Shown here: piece after piece, positions 18,279-26,790 of the stretch
Layout of the letters: each line of letters starts with the position of its first letter
Position numbering within the stretch: position 1 is the first letter of the stretch
Assembly: GCA_964438735.1 (NCBI GenBank)
Contig: CAYTLW010000019.1
Location: 1 to 64,000 of the forward strand
From: CAYTLW01 sp964438735
GTDB taxonomy: Bacteria; Myxococcota_A; UBA9042
Length of the DNA stretch: 64,000 bases
Reading direction: 5' to 3'
Notes under the pieces: model-generated
Told to the model about the DNA's origin: nothing
The model's database searches: none
What the model saw: only the letters and a program-made list of their open reading frames with translations
Position numbers and translations under genes: made by a program

Positions 18279-19832
18279 ATGACCCCGCGTCAATCCAGCC
18301 GGCTGGCCATGCCGACATTTCAGCCCGCTTTCGCCCTCACGCTCTCCATGCTGCTGGCCGTCGCCATCGCGATGGGCGGTTGTTTCGAGAAGGATCCCGA
18401 GGAGAACTTCAACCTCTGGAGTAACAACCAGGCCGGTTGGGTCCAGATGGGCAAGTTCGTCGCCGACAAGAAGAACGACGCGGCGATACGCACCCGCGCG
18501 CTCGAGGTGCTGACCCTGAATGGTCATCCCTCCCAGGTGCTGCAGGTGGCCGAGAAGGCGCCGGATAAGGACGTGTTGCTGCTGGACCTGCGCGGTCGGC
18601 TGGCCAAGGCATTGAAGAACCCCAACGAGAAGCTCGCCCGCTACGCCAAGCAGGTGCTCTTCGAGCTGGTCAACGCCTTGCCGGAGAAGGAAAAGGACCC
18701 CACCCGCAAGATCATCGCGGACTGGGCCTTCGGCGACCTGAGCCATGACGACCAGGCCCAGATGGTGGCCGAGAAGCTGGGCCGCCGGATGCGCCCCGAA
18801 GAGATCGAGGCGCTGGGCAAGGAAGGCGTCAAGGGTGGCGAGATCATGCTCTCCAAGGGCGTCGCGCGCATGGAGGTGTTGACCTTCCTGTCCGGCGTCA
18901 AGACCGAAGAGTCCAAGCTGGCCCTGGTCAACGGGCTGCGGCGCTACCACAAGGCCCACAAGAACGTGAAGGTGACCAACGCCGAACTGGGCGCGTTGCA
19001 GGGCACCAAGCACCTCGAGGGGCTGCTCTACTTCATGGAACTCTACGAGCGCCTGGGCGAGAGCGAGCATCCCGATGACAAGCAGGCCTCGTCGCTGGCC
19101 ATCGCCGCGGCCATGGAGTGGCTCGAGTCCGAAGACGGCAAGAAGATGCTCAAGAAGCACTACAAGGAGCGCTTCAAGCCCCTGGCCGAGCGCTTCCTGG
19201 TGCGCAAGAACTGCGACGATCGCTGGTGGGCCGCGCAGACCTTGATCCACATGGAGGGCGTCGACGGCCTCCAGACGACCCTGCAGAAGCTACCCGACGA
19301 CACCAACTACGGCCTCGAGGAGTTCGCCCACAACGACTTCAAGATGATGCTCACCGACCTCTGCCTGAAGGACCTGACCAAGCTGGACCAGGCCAAAGTG
19401 CGGCAGGTGCTGCTGACATCGCTCAAGAGCAAGCGCGTGATCGAGCGCATCTTCGCCATCCGCTGCCTGATCGCGGACGACAGCGAAGAGGCCTGGAAGG
19501 CGATCAAGAAGTACAACAAGCGCGACAACCTGATCATCGACCCGATCATCGTGCCGCCCGTGGGCGAAGAGGTGACCATCTCCGAGCTGGCCGCCGTGGC
19601 GCTGGACATCATGAAGTACCACGCCGAGCTGACCAAGCTGGAGAAGAAGGGCAAGATCAGCGCCAACGACGTCAAGTGGCGCCTCTTCTACGCCGACTAC
19701 AGCTTCGACCGGAAGGGCAAGAAGCTGCGCGAGTACGCCGAGAAGCGCGCCGCCGAGAAGATCGCCCGCGACAAGGCCAAGGCGGCCAAGAAGGCCGCGG
19801 AGAAGCCCAAGGCGGCCGAGAAGAAGAAGTAG
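18279..19832 (+). CDS. Predicted lipoprotein with HEAT-like repeats and a Lys/Ala-rich tail
   Basis: A 517-residue exported protein. The N-terminal hydrophobic segment (FALTLSMLLAVAIAMGGC) ends in a probable lipobox with Cys35. The body is a series of amphipathic helical pairs (for example LEVLTLNGHPSQVLQVAEKA, KLARYAKQVLFELVNALP) resembling HEAT/ARM repeats, which suggests a protein-binding scaffold. The C-terminus is a short Lys/Ala/Glu tail. GGAGG lies five bases before the ATG at 18279; an adjacent in-frame ATG at 18276 is less well spaced. A strong hairpin follows the gene. Function unknown. Confidence 0.8.
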   Translation: MTPRQSSRLAMPTFQPAFALTLSMLLAVAIAMGGCFEKDPEENFNLWSNNQAGWVQMGKFVADKKNDAAIRTRALEVLTLNGHPSQVLQVAEKAPDKDVLLLDLRGRLAKALKNPNEKLARYAKQVLFELVNALPEKEKDPTRKIIADWAFGDLSHDDQAQMVAEKLGRRMRPEEIEALGKEGVKGGEIMLSKGVARMEVLTFLSGVKTEESKLALVNGLRRYHKAHKNVKVTNAELGALQGTKHLEGLLYFMELYERLGESEHPDDKQASSLAIAAAMEWLESEDGKKMLKKHYKERFKPLAERFLVRKNCDDRWWAAQTLIHMEGVDGLQTTLQKLPDDTNYGLEEFAHNDFKMMLTDLCLKDLTKLDQAKVRQVLLTSLKSKRVIERIFAIRCLIADDSEEAWKAIKKYNKRDNLIIDPIIVPPVGEEVTISELAAVALDIMKYHAELTKLEKKGKISANDVKWRLFYADYSFDRKGKKLREYAEKRAAEKIARDKAKAAKKAAEKPKAAEKKK

Positions 19833-19847
19833 TCACGAGCCAAATAT

Positions 19848-19881
19848 GAAGGCCCGGTCCTCGCAGGAGGGCCGGGCCTTC
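19848..19881. terminator. Strong hairpin, probable (bidirectional) terminator
   Basis: GAAGGCCCGGTCCTC (19848-19862) pairs with GAGGGCCGGGCCTTC (19867-19881): a 15-bp stem with one G-T pair around a four-base loop. It sits 16 bases after the lipoprotein stop and 20 bases from the stop of the convergent FHA gene. The T-tract is weak (CATCTTT on the plus strand). Confidence 0.7.
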
Positions 19882-19900
19882 ATCTTTGGGATTGCCTATT

Positions 19901-20722
19901 TCAACTGAAGTCGACTCTGAACAGCACTGAACCGATCATGATCTCGTCGCCGGCCGACAACCGCAGCGGCACCTCGGTCACGCGCGCGAAGGTGCCGTTG
20001 AGGCTGCCCACGTCGGTGACCTGAATCTCGCCGTCCTGGTTCTCCACCCGCACATGACGACCGCTCATGAAGCGATCTTGGGGGAAGCTCAGGTCGCTGT
20101 TCTCGCGGCCGATGGACAGAGACGTCTTGTCGGTGGAGGCGACCCGCCCGGGCAGACCACGGCCCAGCAACTGGGTGACGTGCAGGTGCGGCGGCGGCAG
20201 GGGGGTGCCGAAGGTCTCTTCGGGTACGCCCTGGCTGCTGTCAACCGACTCGCGGGGGGCGTGCTCACCGACGCGCAGGACCAGGTACTGCTCGCCGGCG
20301 AAGACCAGGTCTCCGGAAGCCACGCTCGCCGGCGCTCGAATCCGCCGGAATGCGCCGCCCTCGCCGGGGACCTCGACGATGTCCACATGGCCGCCCTCGC
20401 AGCCGAGTACCAGGTGCTCAGGATCCAGGGAGGTGTCGGCGGCGAAGGCGATCTCGGAGCTGCGACCGACGGTGTTGCGGCCAAAGCGCAGGTCGTAGGT
20501 GGAGCCCTCTGGCATCGGCCCGCGCAGGATGACCAGCTGCACACCGGTGGACTGCGATCGCGGGGTGCGCGACGAACCCGTAGCTACAGGCGCCGGGCTG
20601 GCGGGCGGCGGTGGCGGTGGCGGTGGCGGCTCGGCGGCGCGCATGTTGGCGCCACAATGACCGCAGAAGCCGAAGTCGGCCGGGACCGGGTTGGCACAAC
20701 TGGGGCAGGGGCGAGTGGACAT
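19901..20722 (-). CDS. Zinc-ribbon protein with one or two FHA domains
   Basis: A 273-residue protein. Residues 1-25 are a zinc ribbon with Cys6, Cys9, Cys20 and Cys23, followed by a poly-Pro linker at about 32-40. Residues 61 to about 155 resemble a degenerate FHA domain (DLRFGRNTVGRSSEI). Residues about 190-273 are a clear FHA domain: SIGRENSDLSF, FMSGRHVRVE and VGSLNGTFARV, with the conserved Gly-Arg, Ser-x-x-His and Asn-Gly-Thr. FHA domains bind phosphothreonine, so this is probably an adaptor in Ser/Thr-kinase signalling. The start is the ATG at 20722; the open frame upstream lacks homology. It is divergent from the penicillin-binding protein gene. Confidence 0.85.
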   Translation of the reverse strand: MSTRPCPSCANPVPADFGFCGHCGANMRAAEPPPPPPPPPASPAPVATGSSRTPRSQSTGVQLVILRGPMPEGSTYDLRFGRNTVGRSSEIAFAADTSLDPEHLVLGCEGGHVDIVEVPGEGGAFRRIRAPASVASGDLVFAGEQYLVLRVGEHAPRESVDSSQGVPEETFGTPLPPPHLHVTQLLGRGLPGRVASTDKTSLSIGRENSDLSFPQDRFMSGRHVRVENQDGEIQVTDVGSLNGTFARVTEVPLRLSAGDEIMIGSVLFRVDFS

Positions 20723-20919
20723 GAGCGGCCTCGGGACCGGACTGCAACGAATGCTGTGAAACCGGGGCAGTGAGCCGAACTCAGGCGCCGGAGAGCCGCT
20801 AGGGTTCCATGTCGGCGGGCTGCTGGCAAGCGGAGCGCCGGAGTGCAAAAAGTCGGCAGCCGGCATGGAGTCGCGGGCCCCGGTGTTCTGCCCTACAGTC
20901 GAGCGCGGAGGTGACGGGT

Positions 20920-23289
20920 TTGAGCGATGTGGGCACAGGTCGAATCAAGCGCTGGCTGAAGCGGGTGTTCATCGTCGGGCTGGTGGCCCTGGCGCTGGTT
21001 ATCGGTTGCGGCACGGCTGGATTCGTCTGGCTGGAAGCCCGACTGCCCGACGTATTCTCGTTTGCGGCCTATCGACGGCTGGCCTGGGAGCACTCCCGGG
21101 TGCACGCGGCTGGCGGCGAATTGATCGCACGATTTGGCCCGCAGGTGCGCACGGTGGTGCCCTTGGAGCGCATCCCGGACACGGCGCTGTACGCCGTGGT
21201 CTGCGCCGAGGATGCGGCCTTCTTCCACCATCCGGGACTCGACCTGCTGGGCATCGCCAGGGCGCTGTGGATCGACGTCACCGAGCGCCGCTACGCCCAG
21301 GGGGCCTCGACCATCACCCAACAGTTCGCCAAGACCCGCTTTCTGAGCAGCCGCAAGACCATCTCGCGCAAGCTCAAGGAGTTGGTGCTCGCCCGCAAGT
21401 TGGAACAGAAGCTGAGCAAGCAGGACATCCTGGCGATGTACGTCAACGAGATCTATTTCGGCCATGGTCGCTACGGCATCGAGGAGGCGTCGCGCTTCTT
21501 CTTTGGCAAGCCAGTCGGTCAGGTGGACGTGGCCGAGGCCGCCATGCTGGCCGGTGTGGTCAACTCGCCGGCGCGTTTTTCGCCGTTGCGCCATCCCGAG
21601 GCCGCGCGCAAGCGTCGGGCCTACGTGCTGGGGCAGATGCACCGCCGGGGCTATATCTCCGCCGCCGACGCCGCCCGGGCAGATGCGGCGCCGCTGCCGA
21701 GCCGCGGCCATGGTGCGCTCGACGCCGAGGCGCCGTGGTTCGCGCGCCATGTGCGCCACAGCGTGCGCAAGCGACTGGGACGTGAGTTGCTGCGCCACGG
21801 AGGACTACGCATCGAGGTGGCCCTGGACGTGCCGACGCAGCGCGCCGCGGAAGAGGCCGTGCGAGCGGGGTTGCGCCGGGCAGATGAGCGCTATCGCGTG
21901 CACCGACCGCTGCGACATTACCGCGATAAGAAGGCCATGGACGCCGGACTGAAGCGCCTGCGCAAGCGCCAGAAGGCAGCGAAGGCGGGACCGGGGCGAA
22001 TCCTCCTGGGCGTGGTGCGCGGCTATGACAAGGCACGCAAGGCGTGGCTGCTCGACCTGGGCGATGTGCGCGCGAACCTGCCGGAGGCTGCGCTGGAGCG
22101 TTACCGGGGCCTGGGAGCGTCGCCGTCGAAGGACAAACGCGCCGCCGCGGCCCGGGCCAACGAGCCGGGCGACCTGCCCGCCCTGCGCACAGGCGACCTG
22201 ATCCGCGTCTCCATCGCCCACAAGGACAAGGATGGCATCCGCCTGGTGCCGGAGTTCGGCCCCCAGGCTGCGCTCTTTGCCATCGAGCCGAAGAGTCGCC
22301 TTGTCCGGGCGGTGATCGGCGGCGACAACTTCTATCAGCACCCCTTCGATCGCAGCCGCCTGGCCCGCCGTCAGCCGGGCTCCACCTTCAAGACCTTCGT
22401 CTACGGCGCTGCGTTGGAGTCCGGTGTCGCCACGGCGGATACCGAAGTGGTCGACGCGCGGCGCACCCACATCAGCCACGGTCGGCCCTGGACGCCGCGC
22501 AACTACAGCGGCGAATACGACGGCAACAAGCACACCCTGCGCGACGCCCTGGCGCGTTCCATCAACAGCATCGCGGTGGAGGTGGCCGAGCGGGTCAGCC
22601 CGGCCAAAGTGGCCGAATTCGCCACCCGTGCCGGCATCCGCAGCCCGCTGAGCGCCGACCTGCCGCTGGCCCTGGGCGCGTCGGCGGTCAATCCTGCCGA
22701 GCTGGCCAACGCCTACGCCACGATCGCCTCTGGAGGCGAGTTCGCCGAGCCGATCTTCGTCACCCGGGTGGTCGATCGATTCGGCCGCGAGCTGTTCAGC
22801 GCCGACGCGCGCAGTCAGCGGGTCATCAGCGAGCGGGTCGCCCTGGCCTTGACCGACATGCTGGGCGAGGTGGTGCGTCGGGGCAGCGGGCGCAGCGCCC
22901 GGGTGGGCCGGCCGGTGGCGGGCAAGACCGGCACCTCGAACCGTGGACGCGACACCTGGTTCGTTGGCTTCTCACCGCGACTCTGCGCCGCTGTCTGGGT
23001 GGGCCACGACGATCGCAAACCCATGCACGAGGCCTCGGGCAGTCGACTGGCGCTGCCCATCTGGGCCGACTTCATGCGCACGGCGCTGGAGCGTGTGCCA
23101 GTCATGCCCCTGCCCCGACTGCCCCACGTGCTGGCCGCGGTGACGCCGCCGCCGGAGGCCCTCAACGCCGATCCGGAGGCCGGCGCCGACGCGTTCGATG
23201 ACGGGCGCCTGGAGCCGCCCGTAGACGAAGACATGCCGCCCCCGCTGGAGGGCGAGATCATCGACGAATCGGCGTTGGAGAAGCTGTAG
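20920..23289 (+). CDS. Class A penicillin-binding protein (PBP1A-like transglycosylase/transpeptidase)
   Basis: This enzyme polymerises and cross-links peptidoglycan at the inner membrane. Residues about 10-37 form the membrane anchor. The GT51 domain has catalytic Glu97 in EDAAFFHHPGLD, then GASTITQQFAKTRF and ARKLEQKLSKQDILAMYVNE. The transpeptidase motifs are Ser488-Thr-Phe-Lys, Ser547-Ile-Asn and Lys669-Thr-Gly. An OB-like domain with a Lys/Arg-rich stretch lies between the two. The C-terminus is acidic and Pro-rich. The start is a TTG at 20920 behind GGAGGTGA (789 residues); GTG codons nearby are alternatives. Confidence 0.92.
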   Translation: MSDVGTGRIKRWLKRVFIVGLVALALVIGCGTAGFVWLEARLPDVFSFAAYRRLAWEHSRVHAAGGELIARFGPQVRTVVPLERIPDTALYAVVCAEDAAFFHHPGLDLLGIARALWIDVTERRYAQGASTITQQFAKTRFLSSRKTISRKLKELVLARKLEQKLSKQDILAMYVNEIYFGHGRYGIEEASRFFFGKPVGQVDVAEAAMLAGVVNSPARFSPLRHPEAARKRRAYVLGQMHRRGYISAADAARADAAPLPSRGHGALDAEAPWFARHVRHSVRKRLGRELLRHGGLRIEVALDVPTQRAAEEAVRAGLRRADERYRVHRPLRHYRDKKAMDAGLKRLRKRQKAAKAGPGRILLGVVRGYDKARKAWLLDLGDVRANLPEAALERYRGLGASPSKDKRAAAARANEPGDLPALRTGDLIRVSIAHKDKDGIRLVPEFGPQAALFAIEPKSRLVRAVIGGDNFYQHPFDRSRLARRQPGSTFKTFVYGAALESGVATADTEVVDARRTHISHGRPWTPRNYSGEYDGNKHTLRDALARSINSIAVEVAERVSPAKVAEFATRAGIRSPLSADLPLALGASAVNPAELANAYATIASGGEFAEPIFVTRVVDRFGRELFSADARSQRVISERVALALTDMLGEVVRRGSGRSARVGRPVAGKTGTSNRGRDTWFVGFSPRLCAAVWVGHDDRKPMHEASGSRLALPIWADFMRTALERVPVMPLPRLPHVLAAVTPPPEALNADPEAGADAFDDGRLEPPVDEDMPPPLEGEIIDESALEKL

Positions 23290-23307
23290 CCGGCGCTCTG
23301 CCAGAGA

Positions 23308-24417
23308 TCAGTGGGCCGGAATCGCCGAGAAGAAGTCCTTGTGTTTGTCGGCTGTATGGGTCCGGCGGTGGTTGAGCACAGCCTGGGCCTTGGCGACCCG
23401 GCCGGCCATCTCGGCATAGAGCGCCGCCTGCTCGGCCGCATCCTCGGCGGTGGCGACCGGCTGGCCACGATCGGCGTTGGGGGATACCGCCATGTCCAGC
23501 GGCAGGCTCGACAGCAGCTTCACGTCGTGCTGTGCGCAGTGCCGGGCCGTACGGCTCTCACCGAAGATGGCGTAGCGCTTGCCGTTATCCGGGCAGAGGA
23601 AGTAGGCCATGTTCTCGACCAGGCCGAGCACGTCGACCTTGAGCATGCGGAACATGCGAATGGCCCGTGTCACGTCGGCGAAGGCCACATCCTGCGGCGT
23701 GGCGACCACCAGCGAGCCCGACATGGGGATGGTCTGGCTCAGGCTGAGCACGACGTCGCCGGTGCCGGGAGGCAGGTCGACAATGAGGTAGTCCAGCTCG
23801 CCCCAGGCCACGTCATCGATGAACTGCGACACGGCGCGGCCGATCATGGGCCCACGCCAGACCACCGCATCGTCCTTTTTGACCAGCAGGCCCATGGACA
23901 TGAAGCGGATGCCGTGGGCCTCGATGGGCAGGATCTTCTGGTTGGAATCCACCAGCGCGGCGGCGTCCGTGGCGCCGAGCATGATGGGCACGCTGGGGCC
24001 GTAGACATCGGCGTCCAGCAGGCCGACGCGGGCGCCGGCTTTGGCCAGGGCGACGGCCAGGTTGACGGCCACGGTGGTCTTGCCGACGCCACCTTTGCCG
24101 GCGCCGACGCCGATGACGTTGGCCACGTTGGCCAGGCGCTCGGCGTTGGGCAGGGCGGAGGGCTTGACCTCGAAACCGTGCGTCACCGACACCTCGGTGA
24201 CCCCGTCGATGGCGTCCAATGCGTCGACGGTCGCGGCGACGATCTCATCCGCGGCCGGGTCGGCCGGGGCGATCAGGTTCAGGCGGACCTGCACAGCCCC
24301 GGAATCGTCGACTTCAATGCCGTCGACCATACCGAGCGAGACCAGGTCCTGGCCGAGATCGGGCTCCTGCACTTTGGCCAGGGTTTGCAGCAGCAGTTCT
24401 TTGTCGAGCGCGGCCAT
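23308..24417 (-). CDS. Mrp/NBP35-family P-loop ATPase (Fe-S carrier-like, ApbC)
   Basis: A 369-residue cytoplasmic protein of the Mrp family, which carries or inserts Fe-S clusters. The N-terminal MIP18-like domain (ALDKELLLQTLAKVQEPDLG) is followed by the deviant Walker A GKGGVGKTT, then LDADVYGPSVPIMLG and IVDLPPGTGD. In most homologues the cluster-binding motif after ENM is CPxC; here it reads YFLCPDNGKR, so the second Cys is missing. The ATG at 24417 has GGAGGA upstream. It is divergent from a cysteine desulfurase gene, which fits an Fe-S role. Confidence 0.9.
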   Translation of the reverse strand: MAALDKELLLQTLAKVQEPDLGQDLVSLGMVDGIEVDDSGAVQVRLNLIAPADPAADEIVAATVDALDAIDGVTEVSVTHGFEVKPSALPNAERLANVANVIGVGAGKGGVGKTTVAVNLAVALAKAGARVGLLDADVYGPSVPIMLGATDAAALVDSNQKILPIEAHGIRFMSMGLLVKKDDAVVWRGPMIGRAVSQFIDDVAWGELDYLIVDLPPGTGDVVLSLSQTIPMSGSLVVATPQDVAFADVTRAIRMFRMLKVDVLGLVENMAYFLCPDNGKRYAIFGESRTARHCAQHDVKLLSSLPLDMAVSPNADRGQPVATAEDAAEQAALYAEMAGRVAKAQAVLNHRRTHTADKHKDFFSAIPAH

Positions 24418-24626
24418 GGTCTCCTCCATCTGCGACAAGCGGGCGGGCGGCCTGTATAGAAACGCGCCATCGGAGTGTCAACGCGGCGGCCGCCGAGGCG
24501 GCGGAGTTGCGGGGCATTGTGGCGTCGTTGCAGGCGCCCACCGAGCAGGTCGTTGACGGTGTCCGGGTGGCCGTTGATCATGCCGGCCGCCCGATGCCGA
24601 CAGTGCCAGCCGGAGTGCAAGCCGCC

Positions 24627-25844
24627 ATGACCGACGCCATGCCCATCTACCTGGACAATCACGCCACCACCCGGGTCGATCCCCGCGTCCTGGACGAGAT
24701 GTGGCCGTGGTGGTCCGAACGATTCGGCAACGCCGGCTCGCGCGGCCATCGCTACGGCCGCGAGGCGGAGGCGGCGGTCATCGAATCGCGCGCCAGGCTG
24801 GCCGCCGCCATCGGCGCCTCGCCGGCTGAGATGGTGATCACCTCGGGCGCCACCGAGAGCCTCAACCTGGCCATCAAGGGCGCCGTGGCCGCCGCCCCTG
24901 CCGAGCGCCGCCACCTGGTCGCCGCAGCCACCGAACACAAGGCGGTGCTGGACTGCTGCAAGATCATGGTCGAGCAGGCCGGCTGCCGGCTGACCGTCGT
25001 GCCCGTGGATGAAGGCGGCCGCGTCGACATGGCGGCCCTGGCCAACGCGATCACGGCGGACACCCTGCTTGTGGCGGTCATGGCGACCAACAACGAGCTC
25101 GGCGTGATCCAGCCCATCGCCGACATCGGCGCCCTCTGCCGAGAGCGCGGCGTCTACTACCTGTGCGACGCCTCGCAGGGGGTCGGGCGGGTGCCCATCG
25201 ACGTGGACGCGCTGCAGATCGACCTGCTGGCCTTCACCGGCCACAAGATCTACGGCCCCAAAGGCGTCGGCTGCCTCTACGTGCGCCAGCGAAACCCACG
25301 CGTGCAGCTGGCCCCGCTGCTGCACGGTGGCGGCCAGGAGGGGGGCTTGCGTTCGGGCACCCTGGCCGTGCCCCTGATCGTCGGATTTGCGGCCGCCGCT
25401 GAGCTGGCCACCGCCGACGTGGCCGACGAGGAGGCCAGGATCGGCGAGCTTCGCCAGCGCCTCTGGACCGGATTGAACGCCCGGTTGGAGCGCCTGCACC
25501 TCAACGGCAGCGCCACGCACCGCGTCGCCGGCAACCTGAACGTGGCCTTCACCTGTGTCGACGCCGGCGCCCTGATGGTGGCCCTGCCCGACCTGGCCCT
25601 GTCCTCTGGCGCGGCCTGCTCTACCGAAGCGGTCGAGCCCAGCCACGTACTGCGCGCCATCGGCCTGCCCGACGAGCGCTCCCGCAGCTCCATCCGTTTT
25701 GGCCTCGGCCGCTTCAACACCGAAGACGAGATCGACCGCGCCATCGAGCGGGTGGTGCAGGAGGTGGACCGCATCCGCGCCGCCTCGCCCCTGTGGGAGA
25801 TGCTGCAGGAGGGGGTCGACCCCACCTCGTTGTCGTGGGGCTGA
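24627..25844 (+). CDS. Cysteine desulfurase (IscS/NifS family)
   Basis: A PLP enzyme that removes sulfur from cysteine for Fe-S clusters or tRNA thiolation. The family markers are intact: IYLDNHATTRVDP at the start, SGATESLNLAIKG, EHKAVLDCCK, the PLP lysine in FTGHKIYGPKGVG and the catalytic Cys loop SSGAACSTEAVEPSHV. Length is 405 residues. The ATG at 24627 has a modest GGAG; a second ATG four codons on is possible. The radical SAM gene begins two bases after its stop codon. No iscU or iscA is adjacent. Confidence 0.92.
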   Translation: MTDAMPIYLDNHATTRVDPRVLDEMWPWWSERFGNAGSRGHRYGREAEAAVIESRARLAAAIGASPAEMVITSGATESLNLAIKGAVAAAPAERRHLVAAATEHKAVLDCCKIMVEQAGCRLTVVPVDEGGRVDMAALANAITADTLLVAVMATNNELGVIQPIADIGALCRERGVYYLCDASQGVGRVPIDVDALQIDLLAFTGHKIYGPKGVGCLYVRQRNPRVQLAPLLHGGGQEGGLRSGTLAVPLIVGFAAAAELATADVADEEARIGELRQRLWTGLNARLERLHLNGSATHRVAGNLNVAFTCVDAGALMVALPDLALSSGAACSTEAVEPSHVLRAIGLPDERSRSSIRFGLGRFNTEDEIDRAIERVVQEVDRIRAASPLWEMLQEGVDPTSLSWG

Positions 25845-25845
25845 T

Positions 25846-26751
25846 GTGAACCCGGCCCTGCTATCCGCTGCTGCCGATCGGATCGAGACGGCGATGCGCT
25901 CCTGCCGGCTCTGCCCGCGGGATTGCGCCATCGACCGCATGGCCGGCCCCGACGGCGCCCGCTGCGGCCTGGGCCCGGAGGCGTGGCTGTACAAGGAGCT
26001 GTTGAGTCATGGCGAGGAGGCGCCCATCTCGCCCACCTGGCTGCTCGACCTGGGCGGCTGCTCCATGCGCTGTCGCTTTTGCAGCGAGTGGCCCCACGTG
26101 GTCCGACCGCGGCGTTCGCCGGCCATCGTCTTGGAGCCGTCCTGGTTTGCGACAAGCCTGGCCCGCCGCAAGGCAGGCGGCGCGCGTACCATCAGCTTTG
26201 TAGGCGGTGATCCCACGGTGAGCCTGCTGGGCATCTTGCGGGCGCTGGCGGCCGTACCCGAAGGACAGGGGCTGCCGGTGGTCTGGAACTGCAACGGCCT
26301 GGTGGGCCCGCAGGCGTTCGCCGAGCTGCGCCAGGTGGTGGATTGCTGGGTCGTCGACCTGAAGTTCGGCGCCAACAACTGCGCCGTCGCCCTGGCTGGC
26401 AAGGCCGAACAGAACTATCGCCAATACGTGGAACAGACCCTGGATCGTGTGCACGAGATGGCCGAGCGTGGGCAGACGAACAACCTGCCGCCCCTGATCA
26501 TCCGCCACCTGCTGATGCCCGAACACCTGCAGTGCTGCACGCTGCCGATCATCGACCAGGTCGCCAGCCGATGGCCCGCCGCGCGGCTGAACCTGATGAC
26601 CACCTACCTGCCTTTCGGGCCGGCAGCAGACGGAGCCGCAGCGCCCGAGCTTCGACGCATGAATGCGGATAGCGATCGCCAGGAGGCTATTGCGGTCGCT
26701 CGGAACTTGCGGCCCGATTGCCTGGTGGACGGCCGCGCGCCAGCGAGTTGA
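25846..26751 (+). CDS. Radical SAM protein, PflX/PflA-like
   Basis: A 301-residue radical SAM protein. An N-terminal Cys pattern (CRLCPRDCAI, then CGLG) matches the PflX group related to pyruvate formate-lyase activase. The radical SAM cluster motif is CSMRCRFC (C-x3-C-x2-C), followed by ISFVGGDPT and VVWNCNGLV, the SAM-binding strands. The start is a GTG at 25846, one base after the TGA of the cysteine desulfurase, so translation is probably coupled. PflX has no settled physiological substrate and no glycyl-radical enzyme is encoded nearby. Confidence 0.85.
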   Translation: MNPALLSAAADRIETAMRSCRLCPRDCAIDRMAGPDGARCGLGPEAWLYKELLSHGEEAPISPTWLLDLGGCSMRCRFCSEWPHVVRPRRSPAIVLEPSWFATSLARRKAGGARTISFVGGDPTVSLLGILRALAAVPEGQGLPVVWNCNGLVGPQAFAELRQVVDCWVVDLKFGANNCAVALAGKAEQNYRQYVEQTLDRVHEMAERGQTNNLPPLIIRHLLMPEHLQCCTLPIIDQVASRWPAARLNLMTTYLPFGPAADGAAAPELRRMNADSDRQEAIAVARNLRPDCLVDGRAPAS

Positions 26752-26790
26752 ACGCCGGACACAACCGGGGCCCGCGCGCGACCGGCCAGG

